Shown: piece after piece, positions 1-11,269 of the stretch
Position numbering within the stretch: the first letter of the stretch is position 1
Layout: the number at the start of each line of letters is the position of its first letter
Source: DRWZ01 sp964601505
Lineage (GTDB): Bacteria > Calescibacteriota > Calescibacteriia > Calescibacteriales > Calescibacteriaceae
Assembly: GCA_964601505.1 (NCBI GenBank)
Contig: CAZRNR010000010.1
Location: forward strand, 1 to 49,513
Reading direction: 5' to 3'
Length of the DNA: 49,513 nucleotides
The notes under the pieces: generated by a model
What the model saw: the letters and a program-made list of their open reading frames with translations, nothing else
Told to the model about the DNA's origin: nothing
Databases searched by the model: none
Program-made: the position numbers and the translations under genes

Positions 1-1919
1 CCAACATTTCCTCCTTTCAGAGTCATTGTATGTTCTACTCCAGAGCTTCTGAAACTTAAAAAATCACCATTAAAATCATAAAGAATAGAACCTCTGTTCT
101 GTGCTGAATTGTTGGTAAACCATACCCTTTGTCCTGGTCCTCCATAAAATTGTAAGCTTGGATAGCATCCTGTATTCTTTATAATAACAACTGGGTCTGC
201 TCCCTCTCCCTCAATAAGAAGCTTTGCTGAACAAACATTAGTAGTCCCTATTCCAACTCTCCCGTCCCCAGTAAGAAAAGGTTGCACTCTCGTTTTACTT
301 ATCCTTCCGTTCGCGAATGTATATCTCCCTCTCTCCCCATCCTCAAGGACCATTACAGTTCCTGGAGGCTGACTTCCATCATATGGAGACCATTCCGATG
401 GAGGCACTTCCTGCCATGACCCCATATTCTGGACGGTCTTGAAAAGAACATCAGAAATCCAATGAGCATTAGACCAAAGCCACACCTCAAGCGTATTTTG
501 ATTACACGCTATAGCAATCTTAATTCTTGGATGACCAGTTGTTGCTATAGGTTGTATATGAACATTTACTGATTCTCCAGAGTAGGCAGATACATTTACC
601 AGAAACATTCCATGTGATGGATAGTTATAATCATGTCTTGAATACACATAGAAGGATAATGAAGCTATAGCTCCAAAATCCAGCCTATATATTCTATTCC
701 AGTAGAGATGTAAGTTGCTTCCATCCCACCAATAATTACAACTTATCCTATTCCATCCAAGAACATCAGAATGTCTCGCAACCCACCTTCCATATATTGA
801 GGCATCTATGGGAGACCTATTTCCATCAACACATCTGAACACATCTATATATCTTGAATTCTGACTCTTCCTTTCCTCTATCATCAAACACCCATCTCCC
901 TCATTTATTGCTATCCCCGCCTCCCCAGTCCAGTTCTGCGGTGCTCCGTTATTTATTTCTATAATGTTATCTCTTACAACAAGGTTCCGTGTGCATATAT
1001 AGGACGTATTCCCATATACCATAAGGTCTCCGCATACAACCAAGCTCCCACAAAACCTTCCGCTCCCGTATTCATTCACACAGAACACATTTCCCTGTGA
1101 GGAATAAAGGTTCATCACCCCCTGTTCAAGAACCTCCCATCTCACGATATTATCTGTGATATACTGGAATTTCCCATTATTTCTATCCACATAAACCTTA
1201 TCTGTTGAAGATTGTTGCCCTGTCTGGTCTGTATCATAAACCTCCTGGTGCCTTGATACCGATAGCTTTATTGGGGAATACCATCTTGGACAGGTCTTCT
1301 CCTTTTCCTTTATATCCGCTACTGTCTTTAGAACACAGGATGAGAACTCCCTGATGTTAAACAGTCTTGGTTCTTGAGAATCTATAGGATTCAAATTCCC
1401 ATTCTGATAGAACAGAAGTTCGTATCTTGGAGTGAAATCAGTCCCATTTAATATCCCTACAACAAGCTCATCATCCAATACATTATCTTTAACCTCTATG
1501 CGATAAGTTCTTATATACTCATAAACTGGACATAATCTATGAGATTCTGAACAAGACTGTGGGTCAAAGAATACCCTACACTCATACTGGCTTGAATCAG
1601 GAAGCAAAGGAGGTCTTGGAACTGCGACTACATACCAAGTCCCTGTTCCTGTTATGTTCGCCTCTGCCTGGTAGTCAGAATAAGCTGGAACTATAATCTT
1701 CCCCTTCGAATACCCATACAGGTTCTTAACCTTAATCTTATTCAGAACCGTATCTACACAAACCTCAGGGGCCCTCCCAAACAAGAACGGCTTCCCTCTT
1801 CCCTCCGCTATCGCAGAGAGAATAAGCTCATCAAACTCATAAGCAAACTTGGATATTCTCTCAATGTCTTGACTCTCAAGTCTCTCAAACCCATAGAATA
1901 CTGGTTTTCTTCCACTCAT
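1..1919 (-). CDS. Tail fibre / receptor-binding structural protein (partial, C-terminus outside window)
   Basis: An open frame runs from an ATG at 1919 to the left window edge, about 639 codons without a stop in the roughly 960 bases I translated codon by codon; the rest I read more loosely. The middle has a segment reading MVYGNTSY...LVVRDNIIEINNG. This is the pattern of many phage fibres and tips, in which a short beta repeat ends in D-x-I-I-x-[IL]-N-N-G. Near the edge, GDGRVGIGTTN...AKLLIEG matches the VGIGTTxPxxKL motif of phage fibre shafts that precede a chaperone-type C-terminus. It is the last gene of the head and baseplate operon, 17 bp downstream of the J-like gene. There is no Shine-Dalgarno; the leader is AT-only. 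Assignment as a fibre or tail tip is good, but the receptor is unknown. Confidence 0.75.
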   Translation of the reverse strand, partial: MSGRKPVFYGFERLESQDIERISKFAYEFDELILSAIAEGRGKPFLFGRAPEVCVDTVLNKIKVKNLYGYSKGKIIVPAYSDYQAEANITGTGTWYVVAVPRPPLLPDSSQYECRVFFDPQSCSESHRLCPVYEYIRTYRIEVKDNVLDDELVVGILNGTDFTPRYELLFYQNGNLNPIDSQEPRLFNIREFSSCVLKTVADIKEKEKTCPRWYSPIKLSVSRHQEVYDTDQTGQQSSTDKVYVDRNNGKFQYITDNIVRWEVLEQGVMNLYSSQGNVFCVNEYGSGRFCGSLVVCGDLMVYGNTSYICTRNLVVRDNIIEINNGAPQNWTGEAGIAINEGDGCLMIEERKSQNSRYIDVFRCVDGNRSPIDASIYGRWVARHSDVLGWNRISCNYWWDGSNLHLYWNRIYRLDFGAIASLSFYVYSRHDYNYPSHGMFLVNVSAYSGESVNVHIQPIATTGHPRIKIAIACNQNTLEVWLWSNAHWISDVLFKTVQNMGSWQEVPPSEWSPYDGSQPPGTVMVLEDGERGRYTFANGRISKTRVQPFLTGDGRVGIGTTNVCSAKLLIEGEGADPVVIIKNTGCYPSLQFYGGPGQRVWFTNNSAQNRGSILYDFNGDFLSFRSSGVEHTMTLKGGNV

Positions 1920-1936
1920 ATAATTATAACTTTAAG

Positions 1937-3322
1937 CTATAGTGATACTAGCTGGAGATTGACCTGTATATTTCCAACCCTTCCAAGATACCCCTGATTT
2001 ACAACAACCTCCCCTGAGCTTGTATTATTCACAATTACATCAGCAGAATAGACATCCCTGACTCCCATAACTGCAGATACCAGTCCTGATATCTGAACAT
2101 TCTCTGACACCTTGAGTTTTAAGAAATAATCTGTAATAGCAGACTTTATATCACTCTCGACCTCCTGAAGACTTCTTGAAAGAGATACATACCTCGCATT
2201 AACCACAACATTCATAAAAACAGTATTAGCAGGGACTACATATACATATACTCCAGCAGGTCTATACTGGTCTATAATCTCCTGACACTTGGGAATAAGC
2301 CCATAATAAGCTCTATACTTTATCTCTACACTATCCCCCTGCGACCTTGGAGGATTGAACCTTATCAGACCGCTTGGATACCTCACAAAATAGTGTTGAT
2401 TCTCAGAAAGTGAAGAGTTATTAACCCTCACCTCAACTGACCCCATAACCAAAGACTTATGAGGAAGCCTGAAATAAATCATTCCATTTTCTGGAACTGT
2501 AAATGTCAGAGTATATTGCCTGAAACTCTGAGACAAAGTCCCTGACCCGTCATCCACATAAACAAGAACCGTAGCAGTAAGAAAATCCTCCACAATATCA
2601 TAAGACACAACAGACTTCCCCTCAAAATTCGCAAGAGATACAGCATACTCCAAAGACTTCACTGTCCCCCTTGTCAGAGACTGCCAGTAAGCTTTTATCC
2701 TCCTCCTGAACTCCTCATCCGTCTCCCTATCCCTCCCACCTCCCATCGGAGTTATATTCTCCACCTTCTTGACCTCGGGAATAACCTCCGCCAAAACCTT
2801 AACCTTCCCCACATCTTGATTATACTCCTTCCCTCCCTTCTCCGCAACACATATTCCGTCCACTACATAATTCCCATTATCATCCTGTGAGACATTTCCC
2901 CCAACCTGAATAAGAATATCCTTCTGAAGAATGTATCTGTAAGGGTTTCCAGTCTCAAACGGATCAGTAGATACAAAAGTCCCAGCAGGAATATAAATAT
3001 CCCTCAAAGCCCTCCCACTCTGGTCCACAACATCCTCCGATATAAAGAACCTCACTACCCCCTGAGCCTTCACCTCCTTTATCCTCTCCATCCCAAACTC
3101 CAATGCCCTCTTATCAAGTAATTCCCCACTGGCTGTATCAAGAGTAAATCCCGTCAAACTCCTATACATTTGAGTGTAAATATCATATATCTCAAACGCT
3201 ATAAGCTCCGTCAGGACTGAAGCAAATGAACCTGGGTCATAGGTGAAATTCACGCCAAGCCTTGAGTTAAGCCTCTGCCTTACTTCATTTAAAATATCCT
3301 CATAGTTTTTCCCCTGTATCAT
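1937..3322 (-). CDS. Baseplate J-like protein (Mu gp47 / P2 gpJ family)
   Basis: The 461-aa protein builds the baseplate wedge rim in contractile tails. It shows the family's order: an N-terminal helical part with DPGSFASVLTELIAFEIYDIY, then LDTASGELLDKRALEFGM. A beta domain follows with IPAGTFVSTDP and a conserved G-G-G-R-D-R-E-T-D-E-E-F-R-R-R-I block near residues 193-208, which is typical of baseplate_J. The length is normal. The start at 3322 overlaps the stop of the upstream 601-aa gene by 4 bases, so translation is probably coupled. Position between a gp25-like and a fibre gene is classic. Confidence 0.9.
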   Translation of the reverse strand: MIQGKNYEDILNEVRQRLNSRLGVNFTYDPGSFASVLTELIAFEIYDIYTQMYRSLTGFTLDTASGELLDKRALEFGMERIKEVKAQGVVRFFISEDVVDQSGRALRDIYIPAGTFVSTDPFETGNPYRYILQKDILIQVGGNVSQDDNGNYVVDGICVAEKGGKEYNQDVGKVKVLAEVIPEVKKVENITPMGGGRDRETDEEFRRRIKAYWQSLTRGTVKSLEYAVSLANFEGKSVVSYDIVEDFLTATVLVYVDDGSGTLSQSFRQYTLTFTVPENGMIYFRLPHKSLVMGSVEVRVNNSSLSENQHYFVRYPSGLIRFNPPRSQGDSVEIKYRAYYGLIPKCQEIIDQYRPAGVYVYVVPANTVFMNVVVNARYVSLSRSLQEVESDIKSAITDYFLKLKVSENVQISGLVSAVMGVRDVYSADVIVNNTSSGEVVVNQGYLGRVGNIQVNLQLVSL

Positions 3323-5124
3323 ACCACAACTACCTCTCCCTTTTTAGTCCTTACCTCTATTTCCGCCTCCCATCCATCTTCCCTCATCTTCCTCCCCCTT
3401 ACAACAATCATATCTATAAAATCAAACGTAGCTTTCAATCTATCAATTACATCATCAATAGTATCTCCAAGGGCCACCCCAAAATCTGGAGTGAGAATAT
3501 ACGTATTCCTCTCTGTCCCGAAGAAATCCTTTATCCTCTCCCTAACAACATACATCCCCTCCTCAATATCAAAATCATACTTATCTTCAATTCTCCTCAA
3601 AACCACCTGCCCCTCTCTCAACATAAAATCTATAGCCACAGGTTCCCTCTTTGTTCTCTCACTACCTTCCTCCTCCTTTATCGCATACCCCGCTCTGAAA
3701 TCCCCATACCTCGTCGCACCTATAATCCTTGGGTCCGACTGAACTGCACTCATAAGCTCCCTATCTATCTCCTTTTCCCTCTCTGACCTCTCTACCTTGG
3801 GAATCTCAATATCTCCCCCTTCTGGACTTCTCAAAGTCAATGGAGAAGGAAATACAGATTTCGCCTTCTCAACCCTAATACCAAAAGCCTCCCTCTCCTC
3901 ATCCTTCACCCTTCCCCTGGCAATCATCCTCTCCCCCTCAGAAGCGGAAAGCATAACCGTCTGTATTATAACAGACATCTCTGGAGAACTCACACTCTGA
4001 GCCCTTTTTATCCCCTCTCTTAAAACCTCTATCCTCTCCTCACCCCCCGCTACCTTCACAAAATCTGATACCACCTTATAGCTCCCCGCAAGTCCCTCCT
4101 TCATTTTCCTGTCTTCCTCAACCCTATCTGACATCGACCTTATTCTCCCCTCAATAAACTTACTTTCACCCCTCACCAAAATCTCCTTAACCTCCTCCGA
4201 TGAAAAACTCCCCACAAGCTTCCCCAAAGCATCTGTAAAATCCTCCCACTCCCTAAGAATCTTGAGCCATAATCCTTTTAGTGATGATGAAACCTTTGGA
4301 AGAAGCTCTGATAACGACAAAACCTGAGAGGTAATACCCCTCAAAGACACAAACTGTCCTAAAATAGAAATCGCACTCCTTATCACACTCCCAACCCCAA
4401 GCACTACCTTGAGAACATCAAGTGGCTTTATCTTCAACTTCTCTATCCTCTCCTCCGCTGACCCGAGAATCACAAGAGCAAGGCTGTATGAAAAAGTCAA
4501 AGGATTGGCCGAACTCTGAGTTATACTCACCCTCTCTGGAATAACCCAGTAGGCTACCTGAAACCTTGTATTCCTGAACTTCAATCTCACAGGTTTCCCT
4601 TCCTTCAGCTCCTGACTGAATTTGGCTAAAACCCCTATAAGCTTCACAATCTGCGCAAACCCCGTTATCTTCAGAAGGTCTGGAGTAATCAGCGACATAG
4701 CTTTTATAATCCTATAAGCATCCCCACCCCATCCAATCGAAGACAACCCCGTTATAAACTGTAAAACCTGTCCAAGCTCAAGTATCCCACGCGCCTGAAC
4801 TGGAACCTTACCAGATAAAGTTATAGTTCCACCAGTTATCCCCCCAGAATCCACATAAACATTAAACGGAGTTATAGCTACAGAATTCGTAAATGTCAGC
4901 TCCGTATTAAACTCCTGAGGATTTGGTATAACCTCTATCCTACCCCAATCCTCCCACTTTACTCTCTCCCCAAATAAAGTCTGAACTATCTTATTTACGG
5001 ATACCTTCGCCTGAGACTCCTTTGGGTCTACAACCTCAAGAATTATCCTGTCCCTTGTATCGAAATTTCCAAGAACCCTCTCCGCTTCCTTGGGATTCTG
5101 AAACCCCTTAATAAATACCGCCAC
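3319..5124 (-). CDS. Baseplate protein with possible C-terminal gp25-like domain
   Basis: 601 aa, unrecognised as a whole. The N-terminal 225 residues are beta-rich and contain a patch around residues 188-222 (FQVAYWVIPERVSITQSSAN, then PLTFSYSLALVILG) that resembles sheath- or hub-contact domains of other myophages. The middle, about 230-480, is charged and helical. The last 90 residues (RERIKDFFGTERNTYILTPDFG followed by a helix and a strand pair) resemble the gp25/GPW lysozyme-like wedge fold, where T-x-x-G...PDFG is the hallmark. The position directly before the J-like gene is where gp25/W normally sits. Structural role likely; the domain calls are inference. Confidence 0.5.
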   Translation of the reverse strand: MAVFIKGFQNPKEAERVLGNFDTRDRIILEVVDPKESQAKVSVNKIVQTLFGERVKWEDWGRIEVIPNPQEFNTELTFTNSVAITPFNVYVDSGGITGGTITLSGKVPVQARGILELGQVLQFITGLSSIGWGGDAYRIIKAMSLITPDLLKITGFAQIVKLIGVLAKFSQELKEGKPVRLKFRNTRFQVAYWVIPERVSITQSSANPLTFSYSLALVILGSAEERIEKLKIKPLDVLKVVLGVGSVIRSAISILGQFVSLRGITSQVLSLSELLPKVSSSLKGLWLKILREWEDFTDALGKLVGSFSSEEVKEILVRGESKFIEGRIRSMSDRVEEDRKMKEGLAGSYKVVSDFVKVAGGEERIEVLREGIKRAQSVSSPEMSVIIQTVMLSASEGERMIARGRVKDEEREAFGIRVEKAKSVFPSPLTLRSPEGGDIEIPKVERSEREKEIDRELMSAVQSDPRIIGATRYGDFRAGYAIKEEEGSERTKREPVAIDFMLREGQVVLRRIEDKYDFDIEEGMYVVRERIKDFFGTERNTYILTPDFGVALGDTIDDVIDRLKATFDFIDMIVVRGRKMREDGWEAEIEVRTKKGEVVVV

Positions 5125-5125
5125 A

Positions 5126-5347
5126 TTACTTCGCCCTCACCCACCCCTCTATAAGCTCAAGAACCCTCAAAGCCTCGCTCTCTTCTATCCCCCCTCTCTC
5201 TCCAGTAAATGGGTCAAAAGACATTATTCTGATAGTATCCAAACTGACAACCTCAACAATGTAATATTTGTCAATCTCTGGATCTACAGTAATCATACTT
5301 CCAAGAATTCTCAAACCCTCGCTTATCTCAACATCCTTTATCTCCAT
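5126..5347 (-). CDS. Small hypothetical protein in baseplate operon
   Basis: 73 aa, acidic, probably a small beta/alpha fold. No family recognised. It starts with ATG at 5347 behind a GGGGGT Shine-Dalgarno, and ends one base before the baseplate gene at 5124. It lies between the major capsid gene and the baseplate genes, so a head-tail or baseplate accessory role is possible but not shown. Confidence 0.6.
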   Translation of the reverse strand: MEIKDVEISEGLRILGSMITVDPEIDKYYIVEVVSLDTIRIMSFDPFTGERGGIEESEALRVLELIEGWVRAK

Positions 5348-5363
5348 CTATCAATACCCCCCA

Positions 5364-6808
5364 TTAGATGGTCCTCACATAATCTATATTCCTGATAACC
5401 CCAAGCCACCTTGGATTGTAATACTTTGGAACTCCATAAAGAAGTATCATCCAGGGAATCGCTTGCCCTACCACAGGAAGAGGAACCCTAACAAGAGGAA
5501 GTAATCTTGAAAACACAAGACATTCCCTTGTAAAGTTCCCAACAACTGCAGTCTTTGAGTTCGGAAGAATTCTATTCGTATCCTCAAATGTTATCGTATT
5601 GTTCTGCTGTAAGGAAGAAGCTGGAATCACAGCAACAACCCCAAACCCAGATCTCCTACCATTACTCTCAATATCATTCCTGAATATCACATAAAACTGC
5701 GCTGGAATTGTTCCTTGGTTCACTTCGGTAATCGTTATCCTAATAGCCCTCGTTTCGTTGGCAGTAATCGAAACTGATGCAGTCTGCACTGGAGCGCTAA
5801 GCCCTCTTGTATTCCCTGCAACTACAGCATATTGAACCGAATTCCCTGCTACATTTCCTTTAGACCAATCGGCTGTCGTATTATTCGCAAATGCGGCATT
5901 AACAGTTATCTGTGGATTTGGAGCTTGATTGGATGTCGCTGTTGTTGAATATGTATATTGTGGTCTGAAAAGCGCATCAGGCCTGAACAACACAGTCCCT
6001 GCAATGGTATCAAACTGGGATATAAAGAAACCTGCCCCTATCCCTCCAGTCGCTGTAGGAATAAATACTCTCTGTTGCCCATAGTAGCTTTGAGTGAATT
6101 TCTGTATAACTCCAGATGGAGCGAATAACCTATTTATAGTTCCATACTGGTTGTAGATAACCTCCGCAAGATAAGACAAGGCTCTATCAAGGTCTATTCC
6201 TCCCCTCAGGTCATACACATTCTGAGGAACTTCTCTCTCCACTACAGATATAATTCCATCAAATTCCAAACCCTCCTGAGTAGAATTCCTCACCTTTTTC
6301 GAATCTCCCCAATACATAGCCCAAGTCCAATCAGCAAGTATCTTCATAATCCCGTTTGTTGTCTCCCTGCCTATAATATCTGGAACCAATTTCCTAACAA
6401 GGACAGAAGCAAGAGATACAGACCTAACAACCCCCATAAATTTAACAAAAGCTACCTTCCTTTCATAATCCCCAACTGATTCAATAGGAGTTTCAGTCTG
6501 ACCTACAAACGATATCCCACCATCACTTCCATATCCTTTCAACAAGGTATATTCTTCAACAGTAGAATAAGCTATATCCTTCTCTATCTCCCTCCATAAC
6601 ACAAGATGCTGAGCTCTAAATGTGATGATATGCAGGGCCTTCTCAAGACTCTGCAACCTCAAGGCATCCCCTCCAGTATAGCTCGCTACATCCGTAGCAT
6701 AGCTTGTCTGAAGTGCCTTCTTCAAATCCTCCACATCCTGTATAGGAGTGGAGCCATATATTGTATCATTACTTCCAAGATATTGATTTGCTAAACCCTC
6801 AAAGTCCA

Positions 6809-6809
<1 letters not shown>
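5364..6809 (-). CDS. Major capsid protein, HK97-fold, SPO1-like type
   Basis: 481 aa. It forms the icosahedral shell. Residues 44-75 (GGDALRLQSLEKALHIITFR..., then HLVLWREIEKD) followed by STVEEYTLLKGYG match the N-terminal arm and E-loop region of SPO1/Twort-type capsid proteins. From about residue 300 to 405 there is a Ser/Thr/Asn-rich beta segment (VQYAVVAGNTRGLSAPVQT ... FYVIFRND) that looks like an inserted Ig or FN3-type domain. The C-terminus returns to the capsid core. It follows the scaffold gene directly (the stop and start share one base in TAATG), with a strong GGAGGTGTAAGG ribosome site. Confidence 0.88.
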
Positions 6810-7628
<819 letters not shown>

Positions 7629-7645
<17 letters not shown>

Positions 7646-9053
7646 AGTTATTATTATAATCCTTTTTACTCTGCATGTCCATTGCTCTTATTGTCAGGGG
7701 AGTCGTAAGTTTAGCAAGTTCCATCTCCTTTTCCCTTTCAAGATGAGAGACATATGTTGAATTCAAGGTTATATCTCCAGCAGGAAGAGGAGGAAGGTCC
7801 ATCTCAGCTCTTATCTCGTTTATAGTCATAAAATCAAGACTCTTTATCCTCATATCAAGCTCCGTCAGTGCATCAAGTCTTTCTATTCCAACAAACTCAA
7901 ACTCTATATCTGGAGAAAGCTTCCAAACGATATACTCATTTATAGCTTCAGCTATTGTATCTAAAATCCCATAAAGACCCCTGTCTGGATGATAAAGTAT
8001 CTTCCTCTCCACAATACTTGAATCCCTATCCGCTGCAAGGTCCTTCCCTCCCCTTGATGGGAAATTTATAAGGTCTGGAGATATTTGAAATATAGCACAG
8101 GTGATATTGACAAGAAATGTAGTCCATTCCTGAAATGGCATATCTGTAGGTTTTGCTAATGCCTCGAACTTCAAATCCACACCCTCTGGAAGCCCGATAA
8201 TAGGAATTTTCCACGCCCCCATAATTCCCATAAGCTGTGTCGCCCACATCCTTCTGAACTTCTCAATGAGATTCTGGTGCATATCAACCCCAGTTATTGT
8301 AAAATAACCCATAGGGGTAGCTCCAGACTGGAAGAACCTTATAGTGTATTCCTCCGCATAAAGAATACTCGTCACAATCCTCACAAGTGATTCTACCTCT
8401 GGATAACCATACCCTTGAACCTCTAAATCAGAGCGAGGATTTGCTACAACCCACGCCATTTCATCAGGTTCATACTCTGCAGTTATATTCCCCTCTACCA
8501 CCTGATATATCCTCGTCGTTCCATCTGCTTTCACCTCAAACCTTATCGTAGAAGGGTCGACAGCAAAGAACTCAACAGGCTTCCCTTTTCTATTAAAGAC
8601 TATCTCAAAGTTTATCTGGTCATAAACGAGCCTATCCCTTGTTATCTTCTTGAGGAATGTATGAAACTTATCTCTTAAAATCCCCTTCCTCCCATACTTT
8701 GATAATATCTCATCATCTCCGCAGAACTCTATAAACTTCTCGAGATATTCTATAAGCTTCTGCTCTGCTTGAGTCGGTTGCCTTCTTGGATTTCTGAGCC
8801 TTATCTGAAATCCTCTCTTGCCCTTGGAGTATCTGGCAGGTTTCCAGAAAGCCCCCACCTGATGTATTCTCGTTCTTATCACTGCATTCACTACAGAGAC
8901 CCTTTCTGCTACCGACTTCAAGAGTTTATAAGCAAGTCCTGTAGGTTTATCCCTATCTGAGATTATATCTGTGAAGTATGTGGATACATAATACCCAATA
9001 TCTCCAGTTGGCTGAACTAATGCTGACTTTGGAACTCCATCAAATTCCATCAT
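7629..9053 (-). CDS. Portal protein
   Basis: 474 aa. It forms the dodecameric DNA channel at the capsid vertex. Typical portal features are visible: an N-terminal arm, then VSVVNAVIRTRIHQVGAFWKP, the wing segment with FFAVDPSTIRFEVKADG, and EYEPDEMAWVVANPRSDLEVQGYG-type residues near 195-215, where portal families carry the diagnostic P-x-S-x-x-x-x-Y-G/GYG turn. A long helical crown completes it. It lies immediately downstream of the large terminase. The start is ATG ATG at 9053 with an AT-rich leader and no Shine-Dalgarno. Confidence 0.88.
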
Positions 9054-9066
9054 AGAGATAAATTAA

Positions 9067-10764
9067 CTACCCAATAACATCAAATAGTATATCTCCAAGA
9101 GGTTTCTCCTTCATCTCCAGAATTCTCTGCGGAGAGAAATTATCCCAAGGATTTTCTACCTCCTCTCTCCCCGTTATATCTACAGAATCCACAACGATAT
9201 TCTCCTCAACACCCCTCCATATCTCAAACCCAAGCAAAGCATACCCGAAAGCGTGAATGTAATGGTCTTCTCCAACAGTGTCAAACTCATCCTCTCCCCT
9301 CTCATTCTTCACCCATATGAAGTTCTTAAAATGCCCAAGGAGTCCCTTAATCTTCTGAACATGCGGGAATATAATCCTTGAGTTCAGAATACTCTCACAT
9401 ACTCTTCTTAAAAGATACTGCCTCCCCACATTATACATCCACCTTATCTCCCTTGACTGCACTGGCTCTGAAAAAGCACCCCAAGACGTATTGGAATACC
9501 TCATCATCACAATGGGAACTCCTATATACTTTTTCAATATCCCCGCTCTATCCTTTCCATATCCAAAATCAACAACAACCCTCTTGACATCATAAGCCTT
9601 GAGATAATCCGAAAGCTTCTTTATAGACCCAAGAATGTTCATATCATCTACTGGAACCTGAAAGTAATCCACAAGCCTTATCGTTTCTCCCTTTCCCTTC
9701 TCAAGTATTACAACATAATTACTGTTCCCCCAATCTATCCCCGCTATCCTCAAACCCTCTACCTCCTTTGGTTCATCAAATGCTATAGATGAAGCTAAAG
9801 CTATTATCTTCTGCTCCAAAGACCTTGTAGATGAATACTTAACTGGAGCACCAAGAACATAATTATACCACTGTGCCTCATCCCCCATAGTTATCCTCTT
9901 CCTCATTATCTCCGATGCAGAAATCCAGGGAGCATCAAGCTGTGATATATGGAAGGAGGAAGAAGTCGCTGTAGGATATTCATCTACCCACTCCCATTTG
10001 GAGTTCAGAAGGTCCAAAACCCTCCCGCACCTCCTACACACCTTCTCAAACCTCAACTCCTCTATCACCTGCCTCTTACCGCTGAGAAGGTTTTCGAACT
10101 TATCCCAATCCCCATTTATATTCTTCGGATACTCAATATTCTGCCACTCCCCACACCTCTCACACTTCCAGAAGAACCTACTCCTTGTCCCCATCTTCCA
10201 CTGAACATATATTCCAGAAAGCTCTGATGTCGGAGTTGATACATACCACTTAAACTTATACTGGGACGATGATAGAGATTCGTAAAAAGCATTCACTGAT
10301 TCCTCCTTCATCCTGTCATACTCGTCAAGCACAAGACAGTCCACAGCCCTTGCCTCTCCCATATACGGAGAGAAGGCCGACTCAAAGAGTATGAAAGACC
10401 TGTTTTTAAACCCCCTTATTGACACGGACCAAGTTTCACTGTTTATCTCCCTTGACAATATCGGATTTTCTGTTATCGCTGGCTCATACCTCATCTTGGA
10501 GAACTCATATGCCTTTGACGATACAGGAAAGGCATAAACACATAAAACTCTGGGAGTATTAAGGCAGAAGTAAGTGAGCTTCCCGAGTATCACCTCCGAT
10601 ATTCCAAGTTGCCTTGCTTTCATCACAACTATTGTCTCTGGAAATGAGTTCAGAATTTGTATCTGAAATGGTCTATGATACAGGAAATTTCTGCTCTCTG
10701 CAGTAAATCTCCTCCCCTTTATAAACCAGTTCTTTCTCATCCACTCATAACAAGTCGGAATCAT
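9067..10764 (-). CDS. Large terminase subunit, packaging ATPase/nuclease
   Basis: 565 aa. It pumps and cuts DNA at the portal. The Walker A-like loop MKARQLGIS is at residues 48-56, Walker B with catalytic Glu CLVLDEYD at 143-150, and coupling motif STPT at 176-179. A zinc-knuckle insert carries Cys201, Cys204, Cys243 and Cys246. The RNase H-like nuclease begins near IAGIDWG (Asp344), continues at VVVDFGYG (Asp399) and ends with the EDHYIHAFGYALLGFE region near 510-530. The zinc insert resembles GpA-type terminases. The start overlaps the previous stop as ATGA. No small subunit was recognised nearby. Confidence 0.92.
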   Translation of the reverse strand: MIPTCYEWMRKNWFIKGRRFTAESRNFLYHRPFQIQILNSFPETIVVMKARQLGISEVILGKLTYFCLNTPRVLCVYAFPVSSKAYEFSKMRYEPAITENPILSREINSETWSVSIRGFKNRSFILFESAFSPYMGEARAVDCLVLDEYDRMKEESVNAFYESLSSSQYKFKWYVSTPTSELSGIYVQWKMGTRSRFFWKCERCGEWQNIEYPKNINGDWDKFENLLSGKRQVIEELRFEKVCRRCGRVLDLLNSKWEWVDEYPTATSSSFHISQLDAPWISASEIMRKRITMGDEAQWYNYVLGAPVKYSSTRSLEQKIIALASSIAFDEPKEVEGLRIAGIDWGNSNYVVILEKGKGETIRLVDYFQVPVDDMNILGSIKKLSDYLKAYDVKRVVVDFGYGKDRAGILKKYIGVPIVMMRYSNTSWGAFSEPVQSREIRWMYNVGRQYLLRRVCESILNSRIIFPHVQKIKGLLGHFKNFIWVKNERGEDEFDTVGEDHYIHAFGYALLGFEIWRGVEENIVVDSVDITGREEVENPWDNFSPQRILEMKEKPLGDILFDVIG

Positions 10765-11255
10765 AGCTTGAGTATTCCTGATACCAAAGAACCAATAAAA
10801 CCCCCTACTTTCTTCCCCGTATCTATAAGCTTTCTGAGAATCGAATTCACAGTCTCCACAACCCCATCTATCCCCTTCTCCTTATGCGCCTTGTTTATGT
10901 TCTCAAGAGCCTGATTGACAAAATCCTCCAACCCCTCTAGATTTACCTCCTTTCTCAAGAGAGAAAGTAAAACCCTCTTTTTATCCTCACCAACCACCCC
11001 TCTCATTGTGTTCTCAACATATATATAGATTGTCGGAAGAAGCTTGAGAATAAGCTCTTTTCTCTTCTCCCTATCATACTCTTCTGCCATCTCCTTTATT
11101 CTACCCAGAACCTCCCCTATCACTGGAAAAAATGACACAAGCTTGACAATAAACCTCCACAAAATGTCAATTCTCATAATTCTACCGATATGTGTATCCG
11201 CCAAGATTCTTATAACTAACAAGGTCAAAGATGAATAACTCAGTATCTCATCCAT
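10761..11255 (-). CDS. Hypothetical helical protein upstream of terminase
   Basis: 164 aa, almost entirely helical. A hydrophobic stretch lies at residues 28-52 (RIDILWRFIVKLVSFFPVIG...), and a glycine-rich hydrophobic C-terminus (GGFIGSLVSGILKL) could touch a membrane. Position before the large terminase would suit a small terminase, but no DNA-binding helix-turn-helix is evident. A holin-like or head accessory role is equally possible. It is preceded by the 14-base AT-rich leader TGATTAAATTATAG, which is repeated before the tail tube gene. Confidence 0.55.
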   Translation of the reverse strand: MDEILSYSSLTLLVIRILADTHIGRIMRIDILWRFIVKLVSFFPVIGEVLGRIKEMAEEYDREKRKELILKLLPTIYIYVENTMRGVVGEDKKRVLLSLLRKEVNLEGLEDFVNQALENINKAHKEKGIDGVVETVNSILRKLIDTGKKVGGFIGSLVSGILKL

Positions 11256-11269
11256 ACTCTATAATTTAA
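11256..11269 (-). promoter_or_regulatory. AT-rich start-proximal motif copy 1
   Basis: On the minus strand GATTAAATTATAG stands a few bases before the ATG at 11255. The TGATTAAATTATAG block (also at 28977-28990) resembles a -10 element giving a very short leader, or a translation enhancer; there is no Shine-Dalgarno. Confidence 0.4.

Noticed and set aside
9949..10227. Plus-strand frames opposite terminase, scaffold and 830-aa genes
   Set aside because: They are rich in Ser, Pro and Leu, mirror purine-rich coding on the other strand, lack ribosome sites and match no family.
10761..11255. 164-aa protein as the small terminase subunit
   Set aside because: Position fits, but no DNA-binding N-terminal domain is seen and both ends are hydrophobic, so the name is not given.
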